Program-made: the position numbers and the translations under genes
Shown: piece by piece, positions 25,793 to 35,338 of the stretch
Layout: the number at the start of each line of letters is the position of its first letter
How positions within the stretch are numbered: position 1 is the first letter of the stretch
Assembly (NCBI RefSeq): GCF_003201475.1
Contig: NZ_QJJK01000017.1
Span: 62,001 to 126,000, forward strand
Direction of reading: 5' to 3'
Length of the DNA stretch: 64,000 nt
Source: Chelatococcus asaccharovorans
GTDB lineage: Bacteria > Pseudomonadota > Alphaproteobacteria > Rhizobiales > Beijerinckiaceae
The notes under the pieces: generated by a model
The model's database searches: none
Told to the model about the DNA's origin: nothing
Seen by the model: the letters and a program-made list of their open reading frames with translations, nothing else

Positions 25793-27181
25793 ATGAGCGA
25801 GCGTTGGACACCGTCGAGCTGGAGATCAAAACCGATCCAGCAGGTGCCGCTCTTTACGGATGCTGCGGCCCTTGCCAGCGTCGAAGATCAGCTCGCCAGC
25901 TTTCCCCCCCTCGTTTTTGCGGGCGAGGCGCGCAAGCTCAAACGGGCGTTGGGCAAGGTTGCCGTCGGCGAGGCGTTCCTCTTGCAGGGCGGCGATTGTG
26001 CCGAAAGCTTCGCGGAGCATTCCGCCGACAACATTCGCGATTTTTTCCGCCTGTTCCTCCAGATGGCGGTGGTGCTGACCTTTGCCGGTTCATCGCCGGT
26101 TGTGAAGGTCGGCCGTGTTGCCGGCCAGTTCGCGAAGCCCCGTTCGGCCCCGAACGAGACGGTCGATGGCGTCGAACTGCCGAGCTATCGCGGTGACATC
26201 ATCAACGGTATCGATTTCACCCCGGAAAGCCGCGAGCCGGATCCGCGCCGCCAGCTCATGGCCTACCGCCAGTCGGCCGCGACGCTCAACCTGCTGCGCG
26301 CCTTCGCGTCGGGTGGCTATGCCAATCTGGACAACGCCCATCGCTGGATGCTCGGCTTCGTCAAGGACAGCCCGCAGTCGGGACGCTACCAGGAACTCGC
26401 GGACCGCATCACCGAGGCGCTCGACTTCATGCGCGCTTGCGGCATCGATCCGGAGTCCCATCCGGAAATGCGTACCACGGATTTCTACACGAGCCATGAA
26501 GCGCTCCTGCTCGGCTACGAGCAGGCCATGACGCGTGTCGATTCCACCTCGGGCGATTGGTACGCGACCTCTGGCCATATGATCTGGATCGGCGATCGCA
26601 CGCGCCAGCTCGACCATGCCCATGTCGAGTATTTCCGTGGCATCAAGAACCCGATCGGCCTGAAATGTGGCCCCTCGCTGAAGCCGGAGGAGCTGGTGAA
26701 GCTCGTCGCCGCGCTCAATCCGGACAACGAGGCGGGTCGCCTGACGCTCATCTGCCGCTTCGGCGCCGACAAGGTGGCCGACCATCTGCCGGGCCTCATC
26801 CAGGCGATCAAGGCGGAGGGGCAGACGGTGGTCTGGTCTTGCGATCCGATGCACGGCAATACGGTCAAGGCAGGCTCCGGCTACAAGACGAGGCCGGTGG
26901 ATCTGATTCTGTCTGAGGTCAAGCAGTTCTTCGGCATTCACAAGTCCGAGGGGACCTATGCGGGTGGCGTGCATCTCGAAATGACGGGCAAGAACGTCAC
27001 CGAATGCACGGGCGGCGCGCGCGCCATCACCGATGCGGACCTGCATGACCGTTACCACACCCACTGCGACCCCCGCCTCAATGCGGAGCAGGCTATTGAA
27101 CTGTCCTTCATGGTGGCTGAGCTCCTGAAGCAGGAGCGGTCCCCCAAGCTGCGCGAACGTCAGGTCGACGCCGCGGAGTAA
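25793..27181 (+). CDS. aroG: Class II 3-deoxy-7-phosphoheptulonate (DAHP) synthase
   Basis: A 462-residue, plant-type (class II) DAHP synthase that joins phosphoenolpyruvate and erythrose 4-phosphate, the first step of the shikimate pathway. Landmarks are [17 protein letters not shown] at the N-terminus, [12 protein letters not shown] (metal-binding Cys), [41 protein letters not shown], and the C-terminal [26 protein letters not shown] (His and Glu metal ligands) and DPRLNAEQ. It is a single gene with its own terminator. The upstream leader has a terminator-like hairpin. Confidence 0.96.
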   Translation: MSERWTPSSWRSKPIQQVPLFTDAAALASVEDQLASFPPLVFAGEARKLKRALGKVAVGEAFLLQGGDCAESFAEHSADNIRDFFRLFLQMAVVLTFAGSSPVVKVGRVAGQFAKPRSAPNETVDGVELPSYRGDIINGIDFTPESREPDPRRQLMAYRQSAATLNLLRAFASGGYANLDNAHRWMLGFVKDSPQSGRYQELADRITEALDFMRACGIDPESHPEMRTTDFYTSHEALLLGYEQAMTRVDSTSGDWYATSGHMIWIGDRTRQLDHAHVEYFRGIKNPIGLKCGPSLKPEELVKLVAALNPDNEAGRLTLICRFGADKVADHLPGLIQAIKAEGQTVVWSCDPMHGNTVKAGSGYKTRPVDLILSEVKQFFGIHKSEGTYAGGVHLEMTGKNVTECTGGARAITDADLHDRYHTHCDPRLNAEQAIELSFMVAELLKQERSPKLRERQVDAAE

Positions 27182-27228
27182 GGTTGGGGGATCGCGTTTG
27201 CCGGCCTTGAGGTCGGCCGTCAATCATC

Positions 27229-27257
27229 AAAGGCCCGTGCGCGTCACGGGCCTTTTT
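27229..27257 (+). terminator. Rho-independent terminator after DAHP synthase gene
   Basis: AAAGGCCCGTG and CACGGGCCTTT pair around a short CGCGT loop and run into TTTTT. It lies about 48 bases after the stop codon. Confidence 0.85.
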
Positions 27258-27335
27258 CCGTCCGGGCTCGCCTCGTCGAACGGCTGCGGCCAACATCGCC
27301 TTTCCCTTTTCAAAATCATGGTCTAGACCGTGATC

Positions 27336-29069
27336 ATGAGCGCATCGTCTGATCTTCTTCGCATCGCCCTCGCGCAACTCAATCCGACAGTGGGCGACGT
27401 CGGCGGCAATCTCGTCAAGGCCCGTGCGGCGCGCGCGGAGGCCGCGCGTCTCGGCGCCGATGCGGTGATGTTTCCCGAGCTTTTCCTTGCCGGCTACCCG
27501 CCGGAAGACCTCGTTCTCAAGCCGGCCTTCCAGGACGCCTGCCGGGACGCCTGCGAGGCCCTTGCGGTCGAGACGGCGGATGGCGGCCCTGCCGTGCTCA
27601 TCGGCCTGCCATGGGCCGAGAACGACACGGTCTATAACGCTTACGCCATTCTCGACAACGGCACGGTGAGCGCCGTCCGCTTCAAGGTGGATCTGCCGAA
27701 TTACGGCGTCTTCGACGAGAAGCGTGTGTTCGCGGCAGGACCTCTGCCGGGGCCGGCCACCTTGCGCGGCGTGCGCGTCGGCCTGCCGATCTGCGAGGAT
27801 ATCTGGGGTGAGGATGTGGTGGAGTGCATTGCCGATACCGGCGGCGAGATCCTGCTCGTTCCCAACGGGTCGCCGTACGCCCGCGACAAGTTGGACGTAC
27901 GCTTCAACATAGCCGCCGCGCGTGTCGCCGAGAGCGGGCTGCCCTTGGTCTATCTCAACCAGGTCTGCGGGCAGGATGAACTCACCTTCGACGGTGCGTC
28001 CTTCGTGCTCAATGGCGACGGGGCGCTCGCCCTTCAGATGCCGGCGTTCCAGGAGGTTATTTCTCTCGCCACCTTCGAGCGCACCGATCTGGGCTGGCGC
28101 TGCAGCCCCGGCGAGAAGGCGGTTCTGGATGAAGGTGACCAGGCCGACTACGCGGCCTGCGTGTTCGGCCTGCGCGACTATGTCCGCAAGAACGGTTTTC
28201 CCGGCGTGGTACTCGGATTGTCCGGCGGCATCGATTCGGCGCTCTGCGCGGCGATGGCGGTCGATGCTCTCGGCGCCGAACGCGTGCATTGCGTGATGCT
28301 GCCCTATCGATTTACATCCGGGGAGAGCCTGGCCGACGCGTCGTCCTGCGCGAAGGCGCTCGGCATTCGCTACGATATCCTGCCGATCGCCGACGCCGTC
28401 GCGGGGCTGACAGATGTGCTTCGGCCGCTGTTCGCCGGCCTCAGCGCCGATATCACCGAGGAGAACCTGCAGAGCCGTGCGCGCGGCACGCTGCTCATGT
28501 CGATCTCGAACAAATTCGGGGCGATGGTCGTCACCACCGGCAACAAGTCCGAGATGTCGGTGGGCTATGCCACGCTCTATGGTGACATGAACGGCGGCTT
28601 CAACCCGATCAAGGATCTCTACAAGACCCAGGTCTACCGGCTGTCCGCCTTGCGCAACCGCTGGAAGCCGGCAGGCGCGCTCGGCCCGGACGGCGCGGTG
28701 ATCCCGGAGAACATCATCACCAAGGCCCCGACCGCGGAACTCCGCGAGAACCAGACCGATCAGGATTCGTTGCCGCCTTATGACGTGCTGGACGACATCC
28801 TCGTCGGGCTGGTGGAGGAGGAACTGCGCGTGGCCGAGATCGTCGCCCGGGGACATGACCGCGCGACGGTGAACAAGGTCGAGCGGCTGCTCTATCTCGC
28901 CGAATACAAGCGCCGCCAGGCTCCCCCCGGCGTCAAGGTCACGGCCAAGAACTTCGGGCGCGACCGCCGCTATCCCATTACCAATCGCTTTCGTGACACG
29001 GGGACAATCGGTCCGCAACGACGAAGCCGAGTCATGGTGGCGACGTCGGCCAGTCAGGCCGACATCTGA
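27336..29069 (+). CDS. nadE: Glutamine-dependent NAD+ synthetase
   Basis: A two-domain enzyme of 577 residues from the ATG at 27336 (a GTG at 27330 is an alternative). The N-terminal glutaminase is a nitrilase-fold domain with Glu in [14 protein letters not shown], Lys in [13 protein letters not shown] and Cys in [12 protein letters not shown]. The C-terminal synthetase has the ATP pyrophosphatase P-loop [20 protein letters not shown], then [20 protein letters not shown]. It makes NAD+ from deamido-NAD. The usual C-terminus ...ITNRFRD is followed by about 23 extra polar residues. nadE-gltX adjacency is common in this order. Confidence 0.95.
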   Translation: MSASSDLLRIALAQLNPTVGDVGGNLVKARAARAEAARLGADAVMFPELFLAGYPPEDLVLKPAFQDACRDACEALAVETADGGPAVLIGLPWAENDTVYNAYAILDNGTVSAVRFKVDLPNYGVFDEKRVFAAGPLPGPATLRGVRVGLPICEDIWGEDVVECIADTGGEILLVPNGSPYARDKLDVRFNIAAARVAESGLPLVYLNQVCGQDELTFDGASFVLNGDGALALQMPAFQEVISLATFERTDLGWRCSPGEKAVLDEGDQADYAACVFGLRDYVRKNGFPGVVLGLSGGIDSALCAAMAVDALGAERVHCVMLPYRFTSGESLADASSCAKALGIRYDILPIADAVAGLTDVLRPLFAGLSADITEENLQSRARGTLLMSISNKFGAMVVTTGNKSEMSVGYATLYGDMNGGFNPIKDLYKTQVYRLSALRNRWKPAGALGPDGAVIPENIITKAPTAELRENQTDQDSLPPYDVLDDILVGLVEEELRVAEIVARGHDRATVNKVERLLYLAEYKRRQAPPGVKVTAKNFGRDRRYPITNRFRDTGTIGPQRRSRVMVATSASQADI

Positions 29070-29175
29070 ACGCCGCGCCTTCACGCGCGACCTGTTCTTT
29101 CGCGGGATCCTCCGGATCGGCGACGGGGCGGGCCAGCGCTGCCTGACAGACACCGACAGCCCGAACGGCAGATCC

Positions 29176-30525
29176 ATGACTGCGCATTCTTCCCCCGTCG
29201 TCCGCTTCGCCCCGTCACCCACGGGTTATCTCCATATCGGCAACGCCCGTCCGGCGCTGCTCAACTTTCTCTATGCGCTCAACCACGGCGGGCGCTTCGT
29301 GCTGCGGCTCGACGACACGGACCGGGTGCGCTCCACGCAGGAATATGCCGACGCGGTGTCTGAAGATCTCGCCTGGCTCGGGATCGAACCGGACGTCTTC
29401 GTCCGGCAATCCGATCGGCTGGCGCTTTACGATGACGCCGCCGAAGTCTTGCGGGCGAAGGGACTGCTTTATCCCTGCTACGAGACGCCCGACGAGCTCG
29501 ACCGCCGCCGCAAGCGCCAGCTCGCGCGCGGGAAGCCGCCGATCTACGATCGTGCCGCGCTCAGCCTGACGGCGGAGCAGCGCGCCGCTTTCGAAGCCGA
29601 GGGGCGCAAACCCCACTGGCGATTCCTGCTCACGCACCGGACGGTCGGCTGGACCGACCTGTCGCGCGGGCTGATCGAGGTCGACACCGCGACCTTGTCG
29701 GATCCCGTTCTGGTGCGGGGCGACGGCACCTATCTCTACACCTTCACGTCGGTGGTCGATGATCTGGACCTTGGCATCACCCATGTGATCCGAGGCGAGG
29801 ATCATATTACCAACACGGCCGTACAGATCTCGCTGATCGATGCGCTCGACGGCGTCGTCCCGGCCTTTGCCCATACCAATCTCCTGACCACGGCGAGCGG
29901 CGAGGGGCTTTCGAAGCGTCTGGGGCATCTGTCGCTGCGGGGGCTGCGCGAACAGGGCATCGAGGCCATGGCCGTCGCGTCTCTCGCGGTGCTCGTCGGC
30001 TCGGCCGAGGCCGTGCGGCCGGTCGCCTCTCTCGAGGAACTGGCGAAGCTGGTCGATCTCGCGCGCCTCTCCCACGCGCCCGCCAAATTTGACGAGGCCG
30101 AGCTTGCCGGGCTGAATGCCAAGCTTCTCCATGGCTTCTCCTATGGCGCTGTCCAGAAGCGCTTGCGGCTGCTCGGGGTCGAGGGCGGCGAGACCTTCTG
30201 GCTTGCCGTGCGCGGCAACCTGGAGCGGCTGGCCGATGCCCGGGAGTGGTGGCAGGTGGTGGAGGGACCGATCGATCCCATCATCGAGGACCATGCCTTC
30301 ACCGCGCGTGCGGCGGATCTGCTGCCACCGGAGCCTTGGAACGCGACGACCTGGAAGTCCTGGACGGAGGCCTTGAAGGCCGCGACGGGCGTCGGCGGTC
30401 GGGCGCTGTTCATGCCGCTCAGGCTGGCGCTGACGGCCCATGACCACGGACCGGAGCTGGCCGCGCTGCTGCCTCTGATCGGCGGCGTGAAGGCGGCTGC
30501 GCGGCTGCGCGGCGAGCGCGCCTGA
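29176..30525 (+). CDS. gltX: Glutamyl-tRNA synthetase
   Basis: A 449-residue class I synthetase starting at the ATG at 29176; the frame is open upstream, but that part is not GltX-like. The HIGH motif is in [20 protein letters not shown], the KMSKS equivalent is [12 protein letters not shown], and [16 protein letters not shown] and [20 protein letters not shown] are the glutamate and tRNA-binding segments. It has the full C-terminal anticodon domain, so it is not the short glutamyl-Q enzyme. Alphaproteobacteria often have two GltX types, and which specificity this copy has cannot be read here. It is 106 bases after nadE. Confidence 0.95.
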   Translation: MTAHSSPVVRFAPSPTGYLHIGNARPALLNFLYALNHGGRFVLRLDDTDRVRSTQEYADAVSEDLAWLGIEPDVFVRQSDRLALYDDAAEVLRAKGLLYPCYETPDELDRRRKRQLARGKPPIYDRAALSLTAEQRAAFEAEGRKPHWRFLLTHRTVGWTDLSRGLIEVDTATLSDPVLVRGDGTYLYTFTSVVDDLDLGITHVIRGEDHITNTAVQISLIDALDGVVPAFAHTNLLTTASGEGLSKRLGHLSLRGLREQGIEAMAVASLAVLVGSAEAVRPVASLEELAKLVDLARLSHAPAKFDEAELAGLNAKLLHGFSYGAVQKRLRLLGVEGGETFWLAVRGNLERLADAREWWQVVEGPIDPIIEDHAFTARAADLLPPEPWNATTWKSWTEALKAATGVGGRALFMPLRLALTAHDHGPELAALLPLIGGVKAAARLRGERA

Positions 30526-30564
30526 CGTCGACCGAGCTTCAAGGATTTTCTTAAGGGAACTGTC

Positions 30565-30649
30565 GTCATCACCGGGCTTCATCCGGTGATGACCCTTGGA
30601 AAGGCATTGCAACCTCACTGAACGGGATGGCCGGGACAAGCCCGGCCAT
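30565..30649. repeat. Two palindromic REP-like hairpins downstream of gltX
   Basis: GTCATCACCGG/CCGGTGATGAC (30565-30593) and ATGGCCGGG/CCCGGCCAT (30627-30649) are perfect inverted repeats with short loops. A further half site, CCCGGCCATGG, is at about 30689. GGCCGGGACAAGCCCGGCC-type hairpins are a familiar intergenic repeat of Hyphomicrobiales. They lie between convergent gltX and the DUF2865 gene. Confidence 0.7.
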
Positions 30650-30738
30650 GACGGATGACCGACCCATGTCGGTCTCTGTCGAAACCTGCCCGGCCATGGC
30701 AGTGAAGTCGCAGCGCTTTGATGCGATCGAATAAAGCT

Positions 30739-31968
30739 CTAATGCGGGTTGATCAGCACCGAGTTCTGCGGGCTGGCCACAAGATAGGGCGCAACGATGC
30801 GCACCTTGCGCCGCTGCCCGTCGGGGCCAACCTCCTCGCGCAGCGCGCCGTCGCCCTGATCGACGGTGGTCACTTCCTCGATCGATTGCGGACCAATGCC
30901 GGATGATGCGGCACTCGCCGTCGGGACCACCGACGGATCGTTGGCGGCCGCATTGTCGGCGGCGTCCTCGTCGTCCTCCACCTTCGCCGCTGCGGCGGCT
31001 TTCGCGGCAGCGGCCTGGCGTTCGCTGGTCCGCTGGGACGTGGCCGTCGTCTTCGGCCGGGACAGCTCTTCGGCTTTCTCGGCGGTCACGATGATATCGC
31101 TTTTCCGCCGTTCCAGCAGAAATTCGGCGGGTTGCAGAGCTTGCGCCCAACTCTCCCCGAATTGTCGGCAGGATATGGCGGGATTGAATGTACGCTCGTA
31201 TTGCAGGGCACTGGGAAGGTCGGAATAAGGACGGCCCGTCGCGCTGATCGCCTGGGCGACGTTCCCGCCCTGGGCCATGAAGAACAGCTCCGTCGGCGAG
31301 GCCGGGCATTGCGCCTGGCATAGTTCCTGCGCGCCGCTGCGGCCTGATGCCGGGCCGCCGAGCGGGAAGAAATAGCCATCGGCGAGGCGCACGCAGACGG
31401 CGCGCGAGCCGCCAAGGCGCTTTTCGCCGCCACCCTCGCCCGGGGAGGGGGGAGCCTGACCGTCGAGATCCGCCTGGGGAGCGCCCTCCGGCTCGGCTTG
31501 GCCGCCGCCGAACAGCATTTCGAAGAAGCCGCGCTGCCGCGGTGCGGCCGCCGTACGCGGGGCACAGGCCTGTGCGGCCGCGGCTGACAACTCGCGTCGG
31601 CGCGCCTCGGTCTGCGCGTCGCCGCCGCTGGCGCGGGAACGGAGCAGGTCATAGTTCGCCTGCATCTGCGAGATGCGAGTCTGCAGGCTGCCGCAATCCG
31701 CCGGGCGCTGGCCGCCGAAGAGCCCGCCGCCCCGGTCGCAGCCGAGCTGCTGATAATAGCCTCGCGTTCGATCGAGTTCCGCGCGTTGGCGCTGCGCCGC
31801 CGCCGCATATTGCTGGGCCTGCCCTCCGCCGCGCGGGAGGGAGGCGAGCTCAGCGCGATAGCGCTGGCACGCGGCAGGCGACACCACCTCCTGAGCATAA
31901 GCACCACCCGTCAGCAGGGTGCAGACAAATGAGGCTGCAATGGCATATGCCGCGCGGCGGCTGATCAT
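30739..31968 (-). CDS. DUF2865 domain-containing exported protein
   Basis: With the ATG at 31968 it has 409 residues and a signal peptide (residues 1-26, ending GGAYAQ). The DUF2865 features are an N-terminal coiled region with Cys (PAACQRYRAELASL, then YYQQLGCDRGGG and ADCGSLQTRISQMQANYDLL) and a central domain with AVCVRLADGYFFPLGG, LCQAQCPASPTELFFM and YSDLPSALQYERTFNPAISC. Many paired cysteines suggest disulfides in the periplasm. A Lys/Ala-rich stretch follows. The function is unknown. The frame is open further upstream to 32070 without a signal peptide. Confidence 0.88.
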   Translation of the reverse strand: MISRRAAYAIAASFVCTLLTGGAYAQEVVSPAACQRYRAELASLPRGGGQAQQYAAAAQRQRAELDRTRGYYQQLGCDRGGGLFGGQRPADCGSLQTRISQMQANYDLLRSRASGGDAQTEARRRELSAAAAQACAPRTAAAPRQRGFFEMLFGGGQAEPEGAPQADLDGQAPPSPGEGGGEKRLGGSRAVCVRLADGYFFPLGGPASGRSGAQELCQAQCPASPTELFFMAQGGNVAQAISATGRPYSDLPSALQYERTFNPAISCRQFGESWAQALQPAEFLLERRKSDIIVTAEKAEELSRPKTTATSQRTSERQAAAAKAAAAAKVEDDEDAADNAAANDPSVVPTASAASSGIGPQSIEEVTTVDQGDGALREEVGPDGQRRKVRIVAPYLVASPQNSVLINPH

Positions 31969-32155
31969 GATGGGTCCTGTCATTGTCCTCAGCGGTAGCG
32001 GCATGAGGATGTATCGGCGTCGAGATTGACTAAAGTGTGTCGCGGCGATGGGGAAGGGGGATGCGGCCATTTCAGGAACACAAGGGATTGAAGGCGGAGC
32101 GGGCTGAACTCCGCCGCGGCCTTGGCGATAGCCGTCGTAACATGGACCGCCGGCC

Positions 32156-32713
32156 TTACATGTCCATTTCGGGCGGCGCGTCCACCGGGATACCCGAGCG
32201 TTGCATCAAGAGCTCGATGACCCGGTCGAAGGCGGCGAGCTCTTCTGCGGGAATGTCCTTAATCAATTGTTCCGCATAGCTTATTGCGAGCGGGATGATC
32301 TCCGTATAGAGCGCGCGCCCCTCGGGGGTGAGGGAGAGAAACGCCTCGCGGCGGTCACGCTCGTTGGCCCGGCGTTCGACCAGCCCGCGATCCTCGAGCG
32401 CTGCCGTGGCGCGCGAAACCTTCGTCTTGTGCATGCGGGTATGCGCGCCGATGTCGCGCGCGGTCATTTCGCCCAGTTCCCCGAGCAGGGCGATGGTCCG
32501 CCATTCCGGCAATCCGAAGCCGAATCGCTTTTCGTAGATGCGGCCGAGCCCCTCCGCGACGACCTGCGCCAAGACATTGAGGCGATAGGGAATGAACCGG
32601 CTGAGCGTCAGCGTCAGAGGCTCGGTTTCGTCATGGGGGCTCACGGCGGAAGCAACCTTGGCGGACGGGGCATCAGCGGACGATAGGGGGCCACGGGATG
32701 TGGGGGAGGACAT
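32156..32713 (-). CDS. MarR-family transcriptional regulator
   Basis: A 185-residue protein with a ~35-residue disordered start and a MarR winged-helix domain. WRTIALLGELGEMTARDIGA is the start of the DNA-binding unit, THMHKTKVSR-type helix (TRMHKTKVSRATAALEDRGL) is the recognition helix, and VERRANERDRREAFLSLTPE is the wing. The C-terminal helices dimerise. It most likely represses genes released by small aromatic or toxic ligands. No obvious target lies beside it; the DUF2865 gene is downstream on the same strand, and a 1-kb spacer lies upstream. Confidence 0.92.
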   Translation of the reverse strand: MSSPTSRGPLSSADAPSAKVASAVSPHDETEPLTLTLSRFIPYRLNVLAQVVAEGLGRIYEKRFGFGLPEWRTIALLGELGEMTARDIGAHTRMHKTKVSRATAALEDRGLVERRANERDRREAFLSLTPEGRALYTEIIPLAISYAEQLIKDIPAEELAAFDRVIELLMQRSGIPVDAPPEMDM

Positions 32714-33056
32714 GGAGCGCGATCACCGTCGGGGTCGGAAGAGATAACCCTTAATTCAAGGGCCAAGTGCCAGCCAGGGTCTGTGAGCGGTGCGAAACCT
32801 TCCGGAGATCGGCCTCGCTGCCGGTTCCGCTCCCCCTGAGGTCTCCTCCGGGGAATGGACGATTATGCTCCATACCGCGCTCCAAACCTGAATGTCGCTT
32901 GGCCCCTAACATGCGAGGATGGAGGACCAGTTGACAACTTCTAGCACAGCAGGGGTTGTCGAGGTCCAGCGGGCTCGCCTGAAATCTGTGCGCGCGGCGG
33001 CGAAGTGTTGTGCGCTGACACACACGAATCGCGGTGAAACAGGGCGGTTGTTCGTA
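32714..33056. other. Intergenic region upstream of marR, no gene recognised
   Basis: About 340 bases with no frame that resembles a known family. It is part of a spacer of roughly 1 kb up to creA that also contains repeat copy 3 and a weak small reading frame. Confidence 0.4.
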
Positions 33057-33059
33057 GAG

Positions 33060-33159
33060 GATGTCCGTCTGGCGCGGATTGGCTCCGCTCCCCAATAGAC
33101 GAGCAATCTCACCGACTTGAATGGCGTCGATCGCTTTCAATCCAAGCCGGATTGGCTCG
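33060..33159 (+). repeat. Dispersed intergenic repeat, copy 3
   Basis: It runs from GTCCGTCTGGCGCGGATTGG to CAATCCAAGCCGGATTGGCTC. It aligns with the copies at 6607 and 61574 throughout, with some mismatches (for example ATTGGCTC instead of ATTTGCTC at the right end). Confidence 0.75.
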
Positions 33160-33370
33160 GGAGGGCTTGGTCGGTGGCGCGAGCCGCCGGCGAGGCGGGA
33201 TCCTCATTCGGCCAGGCCATGGCGAGCGAGATGAAGCGGGCGCGCAGGGCATGGGAAGGGCCGACAGCCTGAGCGACGCTGAGTATGGCGATCAGGCTCA
33301 CCGTCAGGCACAGCGCCAATTCCATCGGCGCCACCTGTCTGATCGCGTGGCCTAAAGCAATGATGCGCAT
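33137..33370 (-). CDS. Possible small membrane protein (weakly supported)
   Basis: A 77-residue frame with one clear hydrophobic helix (MELALCLTVSLIAILSVAQAV) after a short charged start, and a GCGAGAG stretch before the ATG. The last few codons run into dispersed repeat copy 3, which suggests that the original C-terminus was altered by the repeat or that the frame is accidental. No family is recognised. Confidence 0.3.
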   Translation of the reverse strand: MRIIALGHAIRQVAPMELALCLTVSLIAILSVAQAVGPSHALRARFISLAMAWPNEDPASPAARATDQALPSQSGLD

Positions 33371-33624
33371 AGTGCTCTCGCCTGAATTCCAGCGCCGGCC
33401 GTGGGAGGGCCTGCCCGGAACACTGAAACCCCACGGGAGTTATCGCATGATGCCATGCGCGTGCTCCCGCGGAACGATGATTGGGACACGGCTCGCGACT
33501 CTACCGGCAGACGGATAAAAGTCAATGAAAGCAATAGTTTATATATATTCTCAATCAAGAGTGGACACGTCTGTACAGGATAGAGCACCGTGCGCGCGCC
33601 GCGCTGCATGCTGCGCCGGATAGC

Positions 33625-33659
33625 TTGCAAACACGGTGACTTGCAAATCCATGTGCAAA
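33625..33659. promoter_or_regulatory. Three spaced TGCAAA repeats upstream of creA
   Basis: TTGCAAA, TTGCAAA and GTGCAAA occur at 33625, 33641 and 33653. The first two include the palindrome TTGCAA with 16-bp spacing. They lie about 105-140 bases upstream of creA and may be binding sites for a regulator. No regulator is known. Confidence 0.3.
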
Positions 33660-33764
33660 GACAGACATGCGGGATGGGCATGCGGCAGGCGCGGCCAGCG
33701 CGGATCGTCCTTGGTCTATGCTTGCGCGGCGCCGGTCGGCTTGGGGTCATGAGGGAGTAGCGTG

Positions 33765-34334
33765 ATGAATCGTCGCAGGCTCGTCGGAACGAGGAGTGCC
33801 GGATCCGGTATTGGGGGCTGGCTGGCGGCGCTTGGCCTTGCGGCATTCGGGCTTGCCATGCCGGCCGCGACGGGCGCCATGGCGCAGAATGGCCCGGACC
33901 TCATTTTCCGCAAATCGACCGTCTGGAAAATGCTGACACCCGACGACACCCTGGCGGTCTACGGCATCGACGATCCTGTCGTCGAGGGGGTGGCCTGCCA
34001 CTACACGCTGCCGGAGCGCGGTGGCATCAAGGGCATGTTCGGCGTGGCCGAGGAGGTCTCCGACGTCTCGCTGTCCTGCCGGCAGATCGGCCCTATCACG
34101 ATCAAGCAGAAGTTCGAGCAGGGGGAGGTCGTCTTCAGCGAGAGGCGTTCGCTCGTGTTCAAGCGCGTGCAGATCGTGCGCGGCTGCGACGTCAAGCGTA
34201 ACGTTCTCGTCTATCTCGTCTATTCCGACAAACTGATAGAGGGCTCGCCAAAGAACTCGACCTCCAGCGTCCCGATCATGCCCTGGGGGGTCAATACCAA
34301 TGTGCAGAACTGCGCCGAATGGTTGAAGAAGTAG
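33765..34334 (+). CDS. creA: CreA family protein, exported
   Basis: A 189-residue protein from the ATG at 33765 after GAGGGAG (an adjacent GTG at 33762 is possible). The signal peptide ends near GAMAQ (residue ~41). The mature part matches CreA: DPVVEGVACHYTLPERGGIK, DVSLSCRQIGPI, ERRSLVFKRVQIVRGCDVKR and NVLVYLVYSDKLIEGSPKNS. Conserved Cys residues are present. CreA is a small periplasmic protein of unknown biochemical role found widely in proteobacteria. It is monocistronic. Confidence 0.93.
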   Translation: MNRRRLVGTRSAGSGIGGWLAALGLAAFGLAMPAATGAMAQNGPDLIFRKSTVWKMLTPDDTLAVYGIDDPVVEGVACHYTLPERGGIKGMFGVAEEVSDVSLSCRQIGPITIKQKFEQGEVVFSERRSLVFKRVQIVRGCDVKRNVLVYLVYSDKLIEGSPKNSTSSVPIMPWGVNTNVQNCAEWLKK

Positions 34335-34577
34335 CCAATCGGCAAACGCCGCTGTCCGTGGCTTTTTAATGAGGATTATCAGCGCGTTGAAGCGCGATCC
34401 GGACTCTGTTTGCGAAGCTTGTGGATACCGCTGAGCGCATGTGGAGCCTTGGCCCGGGACGTCGCCCGAAACCGTGAGGCGATTGGCCACACCGGCCCAC
34501 GGATCGGACCGCATGCGTGCGCATTCCGCGAGCCAGCCGCAGCGCCGCCGGCCCGGTAGTCCGGCGTATCCGCCGTG

Positions 34578-34886
34578 TTAATTGTCGCAGGTGATGGCCA
34601 TCGCTGCCGGGCCGGGGCGGGAGGTGCCGGTCGAGCTCGTAATATCGCTCGCCGGTCCGAAGGCGCTTGCTGCGCGGTAGCCCTGGGCAAGGCACCAGGC
34701 GTTGGCCACGCCGCTCGCGCAGTCGCCCCCTGTGGCGAGACAATCCGCGACGCCATAACCGTCATTGGCTGGGATGATGAAAGTTGCCGCCGCTGTCGCC
34801 GCCGTGGCGGACTCGGGCGCAGGCAAGAACGATACAGCCGCGACGAGAGCAGCGGCTGATCCGGCGAGAAGAAGGACGCGACGCAT
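34578..34886 (-). CDS. Small exported Cys-containing protein, unknown function
   Basis: A 102-residue protein from the ATG at 34886 (another at 34898) with a signal peptide (RRVLLLAGSAAALVAAVSFL). The mature part is short and has four Cys: GYGVADCLATGGDCASGVANAWC ends before the QGYRAASAFGPA segment, and a final Cys sits at ITCDN. That suggests two disulfides. It resembles other small Ala/Gly-rich secreted proteins of Hyphomicrobiales, in which a C-x-A-x-G-x(2)-C-x(4)-A-x-W-C pattern recurs. It is convergent with creA. Confidence 0.55.
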   Translation of the reverse strand: MRRVLLLAGSAAALVAAVSFLPAPESATAATAAATFIIPANDGYGVADCLATGGDCASGVANAWCLAQGYRAASAFGPASDITSSTGTSRPGPAAMAITCDN

Positions 34887-35338
34887 GGCCTGCAACATTC
34901 TGAGGAGTTAAGGAGATCGGCAGAGCAATCTCGGTCATTTGCGTAAATAAATTCCGAAACCGGAGGTTCCTTCGTGGGCCTGCACATTGTCTGGCAGAGC
35001 GCGCACGCTCTTGACGGATTCGCGGGAAGAAGGCAATGATCCGCGCCATGATGGCGACCGTCCGCACGACCCGGATTTCGATGATTTGCAGCTAGCGTAA
35101 CCGCTGGCTGTTGCCGTCTTTGTCTTTCCCTTGAGATCGATCAGAGCGCGCCGATGGCCAGGGCAACCGGCGGCATCAGGCGTTTGTCGTCTGAGAACTA
35201 TGTTCGCACTGGCTTGAGCTGATGCCGGGCATGTCGCCGGACGGCTTGCGAGCCTGTATTTTCGTTGTGGATGACGTAAGCGCAGACGGTGTCTCGCCCG
35301 GAAAGCGCTCTACCGATCGGCCAGGAGAGGGAACTGAC
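34887..35338. other. Divergent intergenic region upstream of cysS, no gene recognised
   Basis: About 450 bases. The cysS frame is open back to 35222, but that part does not resemble CysS. Nothing else with a family match or ribosome-binding site is seen. It should hold promoters for cysS and the small exported protein. Confidence 0.35.

Noticed and set aside
28969-29175. gltX starting at 28993 inside nadE
   Set aside because: The extra 61 residues are Arg-rich and unlike any glutamyl-tRNA synthetase. The ATG at 29176 precedes the conserved FAPSPTG motif by nine residues.
27108-29222. 704-codon open frame on the minus strand across nadE
   Set aside because: It is antisense to nadE, whose motifs are complete. 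In GC-rich DNA the opposite strand in this phase rarely has stops, and the translated product is Arg/Asp-rich without a family.
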